Program-made: the position numbers and the translations under genes
In this document: positions 52,229-64,000 of the stretch, in pieces
Layout: every line of letters starts with the position of its first letter
Position numbering within the stretch: the stretch's first letter is position 1
The notes under the pieces: model-generated
Databases searched by the model: none
Told to the model about the DNA's origin: nothing
The model's input: only the letters and a program-made list of their open reading frames with translations
Assembly: GCA_016584305.1 (NCBI GenBank)
Contig: JACEEZ010014059.1
Span: 74,322 to 138,321, forward strand
Direction: 5' to 3'
Length of the DNA: 64,000 nucleotides
Source: Chionoecetes opilio
Taxonomy: Eukaryota; Arthropoda; Malacostraca; Decapoda; Majidae

Positions 52229-53538
52229 TAAGTAGCTTACATTACATAAAGCTATTAAATAGAAGAGTAAGAGGTTATTTATTGTGATATAACTGTATAT
52301 TGCAAGCGTTTTTCATAGTTTCTTGTAAACTGTAGCGTTATTGTATATATACAAGTAGTTTTACTTATCATATTGCTATAAACCCATAAAATGTTGTGTT
52401 TTCAATGATATTAGCTAGTTATCGGTGATATATAGCTGTTTTCCTACAAATTGAAGTATAAAATCCCCTTTTTAGAATAATTTGCACCTATAAGTAGCTT
52501 TACAATTATTAAGCTATTAAATATATGAGTAAGAGGTTATTAATTGTGATATAACGGTATATATCAAGCGTTTTTCATAGTTTCTTGTAAACTGTAGCGT
52601 TATTGTATATATACAAGTATTTTTACTTATCATATTGCTATAAACCCATAAAATGTAGTGTTTTCAATGATATTAGCTAGTTATCGGTGATATATAGCTG
52701 TTTTCCTACAAATTGAAGTATAAAATCCTCTTTTTAGAATAATTTGCACCTATAAGTAGCTTACATTACATTAAGCTAATAAATAGAAGAGTAAGAGGTT
52801 ATTTATTGTGATATAACGGTATATTGCAAGCGTTTTTCATAGTTTCTTGTAAACTGTAACGTTATTGTATATATACAAGTTGTTTTACTTATCATATTGC
52901 TATAAACCCATAAAATGTAGTGTTTTCAATGATATTAGCTAGTTATCGGTGATATATAGCTGTTTTCCTATAAATTGAAGTATAAAATCCTCTTTTTAGA
53001 ATAATTTGCACCTATAAGTAGCTTACATTACATTAAGCTATTAAATAGAAGAGTAATAGGTTATTTAGTGTGATATAACTGTATATTGCAAGCGGTTTTC
53101 ATAGTTTCTTGTAAACTGTAGCGTTATTGTATATATACAAGTAGTTTTACTTATGATATTGCTATAAACCCATAAAATGTAGTGTTTTCAATGATATTAG
53201 CTAGTTATCGGTGATATATAGCTGTTTTCCTACAAATTGAAGTATAAAATCCTCTTTTTAGAGAAAGATGCACCTATAAGTAGCTTACATTACATTAAGC
53301 TAATAAATAGAAGAGTAAGAGGTTATTTATTGTGATATATCGGTATATTGCAAGCGTTTTTCATAGTTTCTTGTAAACTGTAACGTTATTGTATATATAC
53401 AAGTAGTTTTACTTATCATATTGCTATAAACCCATAAAATGTAGTGTTTTCAATGATATTAGCTAGTTATCGGTGATATATAGCTGTTTTCCTACAAATT
53501 GATGTATAAAATCCTCTTTTTAGAAAAATTTGCACCTA
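52229..53538 (-). repeat. A-satellite array, inverted, 5 monomers
   Basis: In array direction the series starts with the ATACATC form, then the TCTTTCTC form, and ends with the AAAAGGGGATT form carrying AATAATTGTAAAGC. These are the same outer and inner markers as the 3-monomer unit at 24,059-24,844, with two additional monomers between. Confidence 0.95.
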
Positions 53539-54583
53539 TAAGTAGCTTACATTACATTAAGCTATTAAATAAAAGAGTAAGAGGTTATTTATTGTGATAT
53601 AACGGTATATTGCAAGTGTTTTTTATAGTTTCTTGTAAACTGTAGCGTTATTGTATATATACAAGTAGTTTTACTTATCATATTGCTATAAACCCTAAAA
53701 ATGTAGTGTTTTCAATGATTTTAGCTAGTTATCAGTGAAGAGTTTTTTTTTTCTACAAATTGAAGTATATTTCTTTATATATGTAGCTAAATAGCTTTTG
53801 ATATTTGCTACAACTATATTTTACAAAATTAATAGCTAAAAATATGTATTTTTCATGCAATTTAGATATCAATTTTAATCTTAAAACAAATTTTTTTTTC
53901 AAGTATTTCAATGTTTTTTTGAAAGGCTAAAAAATGTCGAAATTTGACATTATTCAGCACTTTTACACAACTATATTTTACAATGTTATGAGCTAAAAAT
54001 ATGCATTTTCATGAAATTTAGGTATCAATTTTAATCCTAAAAACAACGTTTTTTCAAGTATTTTAATGCATTTTTAAAAGCCTTAAAAATGTCAAAATTT
54101 GACATTATTCAGCACTTTTACACAACTATATTTTATAATATTAAAAGCTTAAAATATGTATTTTTCATGAAATATATGTATCAATTTTATTCTTAAAACA
54201 ACGTTTTTTCAAGTGTTTTAATGTATTTTTGAATGGCTAAAAAATGTCGAAAATTGACATTATTCAGCCCTTTTTTTGATAGAGAAATTCAAAATGTGGT
54301 ATTATAGTTGTTTTCGTTAGAAATTTCTATTTTAAACTACTGTAAGCTTATAATAGGAGTTTGAGATTCTATATTGTGATACAATTGTATATTATACGTG
54401 TTTTTCATAGTTTCTTGTTAATTGTTGTGTTATATCATTAATAGAAGGAATTTACCTTATGATAATGCTTTATACCCTCAAAATGTGTTCTTTTCAATGA
54501 TTTTAGCTAGTTATCGGTGATATATAGCTGTTTTCCTACAAATTGAAGTATACAATCCTTTTTTTTAGAATAATTTGCACCTA
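53539..54583 (-). repeat. Composite unit C19, inverted (three B)
   Basis: A clean 1,045-bp unit. It shares TTGCATGAAAA and the expanded A run with C5, and CATTCAAAAATAC with C1 and C5. Confidence 0.96.
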
Positions 54584-57060
54584 TAAGTAGCTTACATTAC
54601 ATTAAGCTGATAAATAGAAGATTAATAGGTTATTTATTGTTATATAACGGTATATTGCAAGCGTTTTTCATAGTTTCTTGTAAACTGTAGCGTTATTGTA
54701 TATATATAAGTAGTTTTACTTATCATATTGCTATAAACCCATAAAATGTTGTGTTTTCAATGATATTAGCTAGTTATCGGTGATATATAGCTGTTTTCCT
54801 ACAAATTGAAGTATAAAATCCTCTTTTTAGAATAATTTGCACCTATAAGTAGCTTACATTACATTAAGCTATTAAATATAAGAGTAAGAGGTTATTTATT
54901 GTGATATAACGGTATATTGCAAGCGTTTTTCATAGTTTCTTGTAAACTGTAGCGTTATTGTATATATACAAGTAGTTTTACTTATCATATTGCTATAAAC
55001 CCATAAAATGTAGTGTTTTCAATGATATTAACTACTTATCGGTGATATATAGCTGTTTTCCTACAAATTGAAGTATAAAATCCTCTTTTTAGAATAATTT
55101 GCACCTATAAGTAGCTTACATTACATTAATCTAATAAATAGAAGAGTAATAGGTTATTTATTGTTATGTAACGGTATATTTTAAGTGTTTTTCACAGTTT
55201 TTGTAAAATGTAGCGTTATTGTATATATACAATTAGTGTTACTTATCATATTGCTATAAACTCATAAAATGTAGTGTTTTCAATGATATTAGCTAGTTAT
55301 CGGTGATATATAGCTGTTTTCCTACAAATTGAAGTATAAAATCCTCTTTTTAGAATAATTTGTACCTATAAGTAGCTTACATTACATTAAGCTATTAAAT
55401 AGAAGAGTAATAGGTTATTTAGTGTGATATAACTGTATATTGCTAGCGTTTTTCATAGTTTCTTGTAAACTGTAGCGTTATTGTATATATACAAATAGTT
55501 TTACTTATCATATTGCTATAAACCCATAAAATGTAGTGCTTTCAATGATATTAGCTAGTTATCGGTGATATATAGCTGTTTTCCTACAAAGTGAAGTATA
55601 AAATCCTCTTTTTAGAATAATTTGCACCTATAAGTAGCTTACATTACATTAAGCTATTAAATATAAGAGTAAGAGGTTATTTATTGTGATATAACGGTAT
55701 ATTGCAAGCGTTTTTCATAGTTTCTTGTAAACTGTAGCGTTATTGTATATATACAAGTAGTTTTACTTATCATATTGCTATAAACCCATAAAATGTAGTG
55801 TTTTCAATGATATTAACTACTTATCGGTGATATATAGCTGTTTTCCTACAAATTGAAGTATAAAATCCTCTTTTTAGAATAATTTGCACCTATAAGTAGC
55901 TTACATTACATTAAGCTAATAAATAGAAGAGTAATAGGTTATTTATTGTTATGTAACGGTATATTTTAAGTGTTTTTCACAGTTTCTTGTAAACTGTAGC
56001 GTTATTGTATATATACAATTAGTGTTACTTATCATATTGCTATAAACCCATAAAATGTAGTGTTTTCAATGATATTAGCTAGTTATCGGTGATATATAGC
56101 TGTTTTCCTACAAATTGATGTATAAAATCCTCTTTTTAAAATAATTAGACCTATAAGTAGCTTACATTACATTAAGCTAATAAATAGAAGAGTAATAGGT
56201 TATTTATTGTGATATAACGGTATATTGCAAGCGTTTTTCATAGTTTCTTGTAAACTGTAGCGTTATTGTATATATACAAGTAGTTTTACTTATCGTATTG
56301 CTATAAACCCATAAAATGTTGTGTTTTCAATGATATTACCTAGATATCGGTGATATATAGCTGTTTTCTTACAAATTGAAGTATAAAATCCTCTTTTTAG
56401 AATAATTTGCACCTATAAGTAGCTTAAATTACAATAACCTTTTAAATAGAAGAGTAAGAGGTTATTTATTGTGATATAACTGTATATTGCAGGCGTTTTT
56501 CATAGTGTCTTGTAAACTGTAGCGTTATCGCTAAAAAGTAGCTTACATTACATTAATCTAATAAATAGAAGAGTAAGAAGTTATTTATTGTGATATAACT
56601 GTATATTGCAAGCAGCGTTTTTCATAGTTTCTTGTAAACTGTAGCGTTATTGTATATATACAAGTAGTTTTACTTATCATATTGCTATAAACCCATAAAA
56701 TGTAGTGTTTTCAATGATATTAGCTAGTTATCGGTGATATGTAGCTGTTTTCCTACAAATTGATGTATAAAATCCTCTTTTTAAAATAATTAGACCTAGA
56801 AGTAGCTTCCATTACATTAAGCTAATAAATAGAAAAGTAATAGGTTAATTATTGTGATATAACGTTATATTGCAAGCGTTTATCATAGTTTCTTGTAAAC
56901 TGTAGCGTTATTGTATATATACAAGTAGTTTTACTTATCATATTGCTATAAACCCATAAAATGTAGTGTTTTCAATGATATTAGCTAAATATCGGTGATA
57001 TATAACTGTTTTCCTACAAATTGAAGTATAAAATCCTCTTTTTAGAAAAATTTGCACCTA
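54584..57060 (-). repeat. A-satellite array, inverted, 9 monomers plus one truncated
   Basis: Unit boundaries (ACCTA on the + strand) lie at 54841, 55103, 55364, 55626, 55889, 56149, 56411, 56794 and 57056. The spacing is 260-263 bp except for a remnant of about 120 bp between 56,411 and 56,531. The three monomers next to C19 are V8, V9 and V10 in the order found at 1-786. A V2/V8 hybrid lies at 55,894-56,153. Confidence 0.95.
56411..56530 (-). repeat. Truncated A monomer with internal deletion
   Basis: GCGTTATCGCTAAAAAGTAGC joins the middle of a monomer directly to the unit boundary, removing about 140 bp. The surrounding sequence is clean, so this deletion looks real rather than noise. Confidence 0.85.
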
Positions 57061-58071
57061 TAAGTAGCTTACATTACCTTAAGCTATTAAATAGAAGAGT
57101 AAGAGGTTATTTATTGTGATATAACTGTATATTGCAAGTGTTTTTCATAGTTTCTTGTAAACTGTAGCGTTATTGTATATATACAAGTAGTTTTACTTAT
57201 CATATTGCTATAAACCCTTAAAATGTAGTGTTTTCAATGATTTTAGCTAGTTTTTTTTTTCTACAAATTGAAGTATATTTCTTTATATATGTAGCTAAAT
57301 AGCTTTTGATATTTGCTACAACTATATTTTACAAAATTAATAGCTAAAAATATGTATTTTTCATGAAATTTAGATATCAATTTTAATCTTAAAACAATTT
57401 TTTTTCAAGTATTTCAATGTTTTTTTGAAAGGCTAAAAAATGTCGAAATTTGACATTATTCAGCACTTTAACACAACTATATTTTACAATGTTATGAGCT
57501 AAAAATATGCATTTTCATGAAATTTAAGTATCAATTTTAATCCTCAAAACAACGTTTTTTCAAGTATTTTAATGCATTTTTGAAAGCCATAAAAATGTCA
57601 AAATTTGACATTATTCAGCACTTTACACAATATATTTTATAATATTAAGAGCTTAAATATGTATTTTTCATGAAATTTAGTATCAATTTTATTCCTAAAA
57701 ACAACGTTTTTACAAGTGTTTTAAGGTATTTTGAAGGGCTAAAAATGTCGAAAATTGACATTATTTAGCCCCTTTTTGATAGAAAATTCAAATGTGGTTT
57801 ATAGTTGTTTTCGTTTGAAATTTTTATTTTTAAACTATCTAAGCTAAAATAGGAGTTTTTAGACTCTTATTGTGATACAATTGTAATTATACGTGTTTTT
57901 TTATAGTTTTTGTTAATTGTTGTGTTTTATCTTAATAAAGGAAGTTACCTTATGATTTGCTTTTTACCCTCAAAAAGGTTCTTTCAAGATTTTTGCTAGT
58001 TACGATGATATATAGCTGTTTCCCACAAATTTAAATATACAACCCCTTTTTTTTGGAAAAATTTTCACCAT
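57061..58071 (-). repeat. Composite unit C20, inverted (three B)
   Basis: The half nearer the junction is clean; quality falls from about 57,620. A'' lacks a short stretch (ATCAGTGAAGAG on the + strand) near 57,250. B dyads lie near 57,439, 57,594 and 57,745. Confidence 0.9.
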
Positions 58072-58562
58072 AAGTAGCTTACTTTCATAAAACTATTAAA
58101 AGAAGAGTAATAGGTTATTTTGTGTGATTAAGTAATTGCAAACGGTTTTTATAGTTTTTTGTAAACGTAGCGTTATTTTTATTACAAATGTTTTTCTTTT
58201 TGATATTTCTATAACCCCTAAAAAAGTAGTGTTTTCAATGATATTAATACTTATCGGTGATAGCGTTTCCACAAAATTGAAGTATAAAATCCTCTTTTTA
58301 AAAAGATGAACTATTTAAATAGCTTACATTTCATTAACTATAAATGAAGAGTAAGAGGGGTTTTTTGTGATATATCGGTATATGCAAGCGTTTTTCATAT
58401 TTTTGTAAACGTAACGTTATTTTATATATAAAAGTAGTTTTACTTATCATATTTCTATAAAAACCTAAAATGAGTTTTTCAAAATATTAGTAGTTACGGG
58501 ATATTAGTGTTTTTTTACAAATTGATGTAAAAAAATCCTCTTTTTAGAAAAATTTGCACCTA
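58072..58562 (-). repeat. A-satellite array, inverted, 2 degraded monomers
   Basis: Two monomers with deletions. Anchors are AGTAGTTTTACTTATCATAT and TGTAGCTTACATT-like sequence. Confidence 0.82.
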
Positions 58563-59560
58563 TAAATCTTACATTTCATTAAGCTATTAAATAAAAGAGA
58601 AGAGGTTATTTTTTGTGATATAAAGGTTATTGCAAATGTTTTTTTAGTTTCTTGTAAACTGTAGGGTTTTTGTATATATAAAAGTATTTTACTTATATAT
58701 TTCTATAAACCCCAAAAATGTGTGTTTCAAGATTTTTGCTAGTTATCATGAAGATTGTTTTTTTTTTACAAATTTAAGTATATTTTCTTTATTTTATGTG
58801 CTAAAAAGCTTTGATATTTTCTACAACATTTTCAAAATTAATAGCTAAAAAATTATTTTTCATGCAATTTAGATATCAATTTTAAACTTAAAAAAAAATT
58901 TTTTTTCAAAGTATTTCAAAGTTTTTTTGAAAGGCTAAAAATGTCGAAATTTGACATTATTTAGCACTTTTACACAAAATATATTTTACAAGGTTAGAGC
59001 AGAAATATGCTTTTCATAAAAATTTTGGTATCAATTTTAATCCTAAAAACACGTTTTTTCAAGTATTTTAATGATTTTTAAAAGCCTTAAAAATGTCAAA
59101 ATTTGACATTATTCACACTTTTACAAACTATTTTTATAATATTAAAAGCTTAAAAAATGTATTTTTCATGAAAATAGACAATTTTTTCTTAAAACAACGT
59201 TTTTTCAAGTGTTTTTAATGTATTTTTGAAGCTATAAAATGTCGAAAATTTACATTTTTTCAGCCCTTTTTTGATGAGAAATTCAAAATGGGTATTATGT
59301 TGTTTTTGTTAGAAAATTTTATTTTAAATACTGTAAGCTTATAATGGGGTTTGAGATTTTATATTGTGATACAAAATTTTATTATAGTTTTTTCATATTT
59401 TGTTAAATTTTTGTGTTATATCATTAATAGAAGGAATTTTTTCCTTATGAAATGTTTTTTACCCCAAAATGTGTTTTTTCAATGATTTTAGCTAGTTTCG
59501 GTGATATATAGCGTTTTCCACTAAGTATACAAACCTTTTTTTTTGAATAATTTTCACCTA
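58563..59560 (-). repeat. Composite unit C21, inverted, degraded (three B)
   Basis: Three B dyads near 58,941, 59,095 and 59,238. It shares CATGCAATTTAGATATC with C19, suggesting these two inverted units are sister copies. Confidence 0.85.
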
Positions 59561-61536
59561 TAAGTACTTTCATTACATTAAACTAAAAAATAGAAGTTTA
59601 AAAGGTTTTTATGTTAAAAACGGTATATTTCAAGCGTTTTTTAAGTTTCTGTAAACTGTAGCGTTTTTTGTATATATATAAGTAAATTTTACTTATCATA
59701 TTGCTAAAACCCATAAAAAGTTGTGTTTTTAATGATATTAGCTAGTTATCGGGATATATACGTTTTCCCCACAAATTGAAGTATAAAATCCTCTTTTTTG
59801 AATAATTTGCACTATAAGTAGCTTTTCATTACTTAAGCTATTAAATATAAAAGTAAAGGGTTTTTTTTGTGATATAACGTGTATTGCAAGCGTTTTTTTT
59901 ATAGTTTCTGTAAACTGTGCGTTATTGTATTTTACAATATTTACTTTTCATTTGTATAAACCCATAAAAAATGGTTTTTAATGATTTAAAAACTTATCGG
60001 GGGATAATAGCTGTTTTTCCCACAATTGATGTATAAAATCCCCTTTTTGAATAATTTTTCCTATAAATAGCTTACATTACATTAAACTTTAAAAAGAAGA
60101 GTAAAGGTTATTTGTGTGATATAACTGTATATTTCTAGCGTTTTTCATAGTTTCTTGTAAAGTAGCGTTATTTTTATATACAAGTAGTTTTATTTTCTAT
60201 TTCTTAAACCCCAAAAAGTAGTGTTTTAATGATATTAGCTAGTTTTCGGTGATATATAGCTTTTTCCCACAAAGTGAAGATAAAATCCTCTTTTTAGAAT
60301 AAAAAGCCTATAAGTAGCTTAATTTCATTTAAGTAAAAATAGAAAAGAAGAGGGTTTTTTATTGTGAAAAACGTTATATTGCAAAATTTTCATAGTTTCT
60401 TGAAAGTAAAGTTTGTATATATACAAGTGTTTTACATAATTGCTATAAAACCCCCAAAATGTAGTGTTTTCAAAGATATGTGTTACGGTGATATATAGCT
60501 GTTTTCCCCATAAAATTTAATTAAAAACCTTTTTAGAATAATTTCCACCTATAAGTAGTTACATTACATTAAGTTTAAAAATAGAAAGTAAAGGTTATTT
60601 ATTGTTATATAACGGTATTTGCAGGTTTTCATAGTTTCTTTTAAACTGTACGTTTTTGTATATATACAAATAGTTTTTTCTTATCTATTGCTATAAACCC
60701 ATAAAAAATTTGTGTTTTCAAATATTTGCTAGTTTCGGTCATATATAGCGTTTTCCCATAAATTGAAGTATAAAATCCTTTTTTAGAATTTGCACATTAA
60801 GTAGTTACATTACTTAAACTATTAAAAAAAGTGTAAGAGGTTTTTTATTGTGTATAAAATGATATTTCAAGCGTTTTTTCATATTTTTGTAAACTGAGCG
60901 GTTATTGATAAAACAAATAGTTTTACTTATCATATTCTATAAAACCTAAAGTGTGTATTCAAAAATATTAGCTAGTTTTCGGTGAAAATAGCGTTTCCCA
61001 CAAATTGAAGTATAAATCCTCTTTTTTGAAAATTTTTGGGCCTATAAGTACTTTCATTACATTAAACTTTAAATATAAGAGTAAGAGTTATTTATTGTGA
61101 TATAACGGTATATTTCAAGCTTTTAAATAGTTTCTTTTAAAAAAGTAGCTTATTTTATATATCAAGTAGTTTTATATCATATTCATAAAACCATAAATGT
61201 AGTGTTTTTTAATATATTAGCTAGTTACGTGATAATAGCTGTTTTCCCACAAATTTATGTAAAAATCCTCTTTTTTAAAAAAATTAGACCTATAAGTAGC
61301 TTTCATTTCTAAACTAATAAATAGAAAAGTAATAGGTTATTTATTGTGAATAACGGTATTGAAGCTTTTTCAAGTTTCTTGTAAACGTAGCTTTTTGTAA
61401 TATACAAATAGTTTTACTTTTCATATTGCTATAAACCCCTAAAATGTTGTGTTTTCAAGATATTAGAGATATCGGTATATATAGTGTTTTCCCAAAAAAT
61501 TGAAGTATAAAATCTTTTTTGAATAATTTTCACCTA
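59561..61536 (-). repeat. A-satellite array, inverted, about 8 degraded monomers
   Basis: Degraded copies in which the V10-like form (TATATATATAAGT) again follows C21 on the + coordinate axis. Deletions and A/T homopolymers are frequent. Confidence 0.82.
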
Positions 61537-62545
61537 TAAGTAGGTTACATTACATAAGTATTTAAAAAGAAGAGTAAAAGGTTATTTATTGTGAATAACT
61601 GTATTTGCAGGGGTTTTTTTATAGTTTCTTTTAAACGTAGCGTTATTTTATTTACAAATAGTTTTACTTATCAATTTATAAACCCCTTAAAAAGTAGTGT
61701 TTTTAATGATTTTTTGCTATTATCAGGAAGAGTTTTTTTTTTTCACAAATTGAAGTATATTTCTTTATATATGTAGCTAAATGCTTTTGATATTTGCTAC
61801 AACTATATTTTTCAAAATTAAAAGCTAAAAATATGTATTTTTCATAAATTTAGATATCAATTTAATCATAAAAAAATTTTTTTTTTCAAGTATTTCAATG
61901 TTTTTTTAAAAGGGTAAAAAAGTCGAAATTTGACATTTTTCACACTTTTACACAACTATATTTACAATTTATGAGCTAAAAAAGCATTTTCTGAAATTTA
62001 AGTATCAATTTTAAAACATCAAAACAAGTTTTTCAAGATTTTAATGCATTTTTGAAACCTTTAAAAAAGTCAAAAATTTGAATTTTCACATTTTACACAA
62101 AATATTTTTTAAAATTTAAAAGGCTTTAAAAATGATTTTTTATGAAATTTATGTATCAATTTTATTTTAAAAACAACGTTTTTTTTAGTGTTTTAAGTAT
62201 TTTTGGGGGCTAAAAAATGTCGAAAATGACTTTTTTCAGCCCTTTTTTTATAGAGAAAATTTAAAAAGTGGTATTATAGTTGTTTGCTTAGAAATTTTTT
62301 TTTAAAAATACTGTAACTTAAATAGGAGTTTTTAACTCTAGATTGGTTTCAATTGTTATTATACGGTTTTTCTGTTTCTTGTTAAATTTTTTGTTTATTC
62401 ATTAATAGAAAAGGGAAATTTTCCTTTTGATAATGCTTTATACCCTCAAAAAGTGTTCTTTCAATAATTTTAGCTAGTTATCGGTGATAATAGCTGTTTT
62501 CCAAAATTAAGTAACAATCCTTTTTTTTAGAAAAATTTGCACCCA
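61537..62545 (-). repeat. Composite unit C22, inverted, degraded (three B)
   Basis: B dyad remnants lie near 61,921, 62,070 and 62,217, with A' near 62,340-62,545. A 61-codon frame at 61,591-61,776 is antisense to the neighbouring A monomer and A'' and has no support as a gene. Confidence 0.82.
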
Positions 62546-64000
62546 TAAAAGCTTACATTACATTTTGCAATAAATGAAAAATAAAGGGGTTTTTTATTTT
62601 TATATAAGGTATATTGCAACTTTTTATAGTTTTTTGTAAAAGTAGCTTTATTTTATATATCAAGTATTTATTACATATTGTATAAACCCCTAAAATGTTG
62701 TTTTTCAATGATATTAGTAGTTTCGGTGTATATAGCTGTTTCCTACAAATTTAAATTAAAATCCTCTTTTAGAAAAGACACCTATAAGAGCTTACAAATT
62801 AAGGTAAAATAGAAGAGTAAGAGGTTATTTTTTTGTGATATAAAAAGGATATTGCAAGCTTTTTCATAGTTTTTGTAATAACGTATTTTATTATACATAG
62901 TTTTTCTATCATATTCTATAAAACCCAAAAAAAGTAGTTTTTTCAATGAATTAGTAGTTATCGGGATATTAGCTGCTTCTACAAATTTGTATAAAACCCC
63001 TTTTTAAAATAAATTTTCACCATAAGTAGTTACATTACATTAAGTAATAAATAGAAGAGTAATAGGTTATTTTGTGATATAACGGTTATTGCAAGCGTTT
63101 TTTATAGTTTCTTTAAACTGTAGCGTTATTGTATATATACAAATAGTTTTACTTATCATATGCTATAACCATAAAATGTAGTTTTTTTTAATGATATTTG
63201 TTAAATACGGTGAATAAAAATGTTTTCTAAAATTGAAATATAAAAACCCTTTTAGAAAAATTTGCACCCCATAAGTAGCTTACATTACATTAAGCTAATA
63301 AATAAAAGGGGAAGAGGGTTTTTTATTGTGATATAACGGGATATTGCAAGCGTTTTTCATAGTTTTTGTAAACTGTAACGTTTTGTATATATACAATAGT
63401 TCTACTTATCATATTTCTATAAACCCATAAAATGTAGTGTTTTTAATGTATTGCAGTTATCGGTGATATTAGCGTTTTCCCCAAAATTTTAAGTATAAAA
63501 ACCTTTTTTAGAAAATTTGCACATTAAGAGCTTACATTACAATAAACTATTAAATAGAAAAAAAAGAGGTTTTTTTATTGTGTATAACTGTATATTGCAA
63601 GCGTTTTTCATAGTTTCTTGTAAAAGTAGCGTTTTTTGTATATTACAAGTAGTTTTACTTTCATATTGCTATAAACCCCAAAAAAGTAGTGTTTTTTAAT
63701 GATTTTGCTAGTTATCGGTGATATATGGCGTTTTCCCACAAAAGATGTATAAAATCCTTTTTTAAAATAATTTGACCTATAAGTAGTTTCTTTCATTAAG
63801 CTAATAAATAGAAGAGAAAGGGTTTTTTATTGTGATATAAAGGTATATTGCAAGCGTTTTTTATAGTTTCTTGTAAACTGTAGCGTTTTTTGTATATATA
63901 CAAAAAGTTTCCTTATCATATTGCTATAAACCATAAAAAGTGTGTTTTCAATGATTTAGCTAAATATCGGTGATTTAACTGTTTTTTCCTCAAATTGAAG
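62546..64000 (-). repeat. A-satellite array, inverted, about 5.5 degraded monomers to window end
   Basis: The array runs off the window. Quality recovers somewhat towards the end. Two overlapping short frames on opposite strands at 63,517-63,796 are repeat shadows. Confidence 0.85.

Noticed and set aside
61591..63796. Three short frames of 60-62 codons, two of them overlapping on opposite strands
   Set aside because: Repeat shadows in inverted A monomers and A''; different in each copy.

Overview
This window holds no recognisable gene. It is almost entirely satellite DNA: tandem arrays of an AT-rich repeat arranged in higher-order repeats, with two runs of N and long stretches of poor consensus. 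A clean monomer counted base by base is 262 bp with 71 G/C (about 27% GC). The scale, the ordered monomer variants and the lack of coding capacity point to a eukaryotic nuclear genome, probably a heterochromatic block (centromeric, pericentromeric, subtelomeric or B/sex-chromosome type). I do not recognise the family and cannot name the organism. There are no telomere repeats, rRNA, tRNA or transposon coding regions.

There are two building blocks. The A monomer (about 262 bp) begins here, by convention, at the TAGGT that follows GCTACTTA. The composite unit C (usually about 1,045 bp) consists of a diverged A monomer (A'), a linker of about 70 bp, normally three tandem 155-bp B sub-repeats, a short stem-forming tail, and a second diverged A lacking its first ~30 bp (A''). 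I find 22 composite units (C1-C22). They are separated by runs of 1 to about 22 A monomers. Individual A variants recur in a fixed order (called V1 to V10 here) in front of composites, so real higher-order repeats and segmental duplications are present.

Layout: from 1 to about 50,700 all units read on the + strand; from about 50,725 to the end all read on the - strand. The two arms converge on the junction and both end with the series C, five A, C, about 1.5 A, which suggests a palindrome or a fold-back join. Clean sequence occupies about 1-9,500, 17,640-31,000 (with gaps and small patches), parts of 31,000-40,300, and 50,725-57,600. The stretch 9,504-17,640 is rich in random insertions and follows 3,222-8,443 variant by variant over its first 5.5 kb. 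The stretches 40,300-50,700 and 57,620-64,000 are rich in deletions and A/T homopolymers. These patterns look more like unpolished or low-coverage long-read consensus than biological decay, but that is inference.

The sequence-level features most worth attention are a cluster of four short dyads in the second half of every A monomer, a 19-bp near-perfect palindrome in every B sub-repeat, and variation in B copy number (2, 3 or 4). No gene works with another here; any function would be structural (chromatin, centromere, protein binding to dyads), and nothing in the window proves it.
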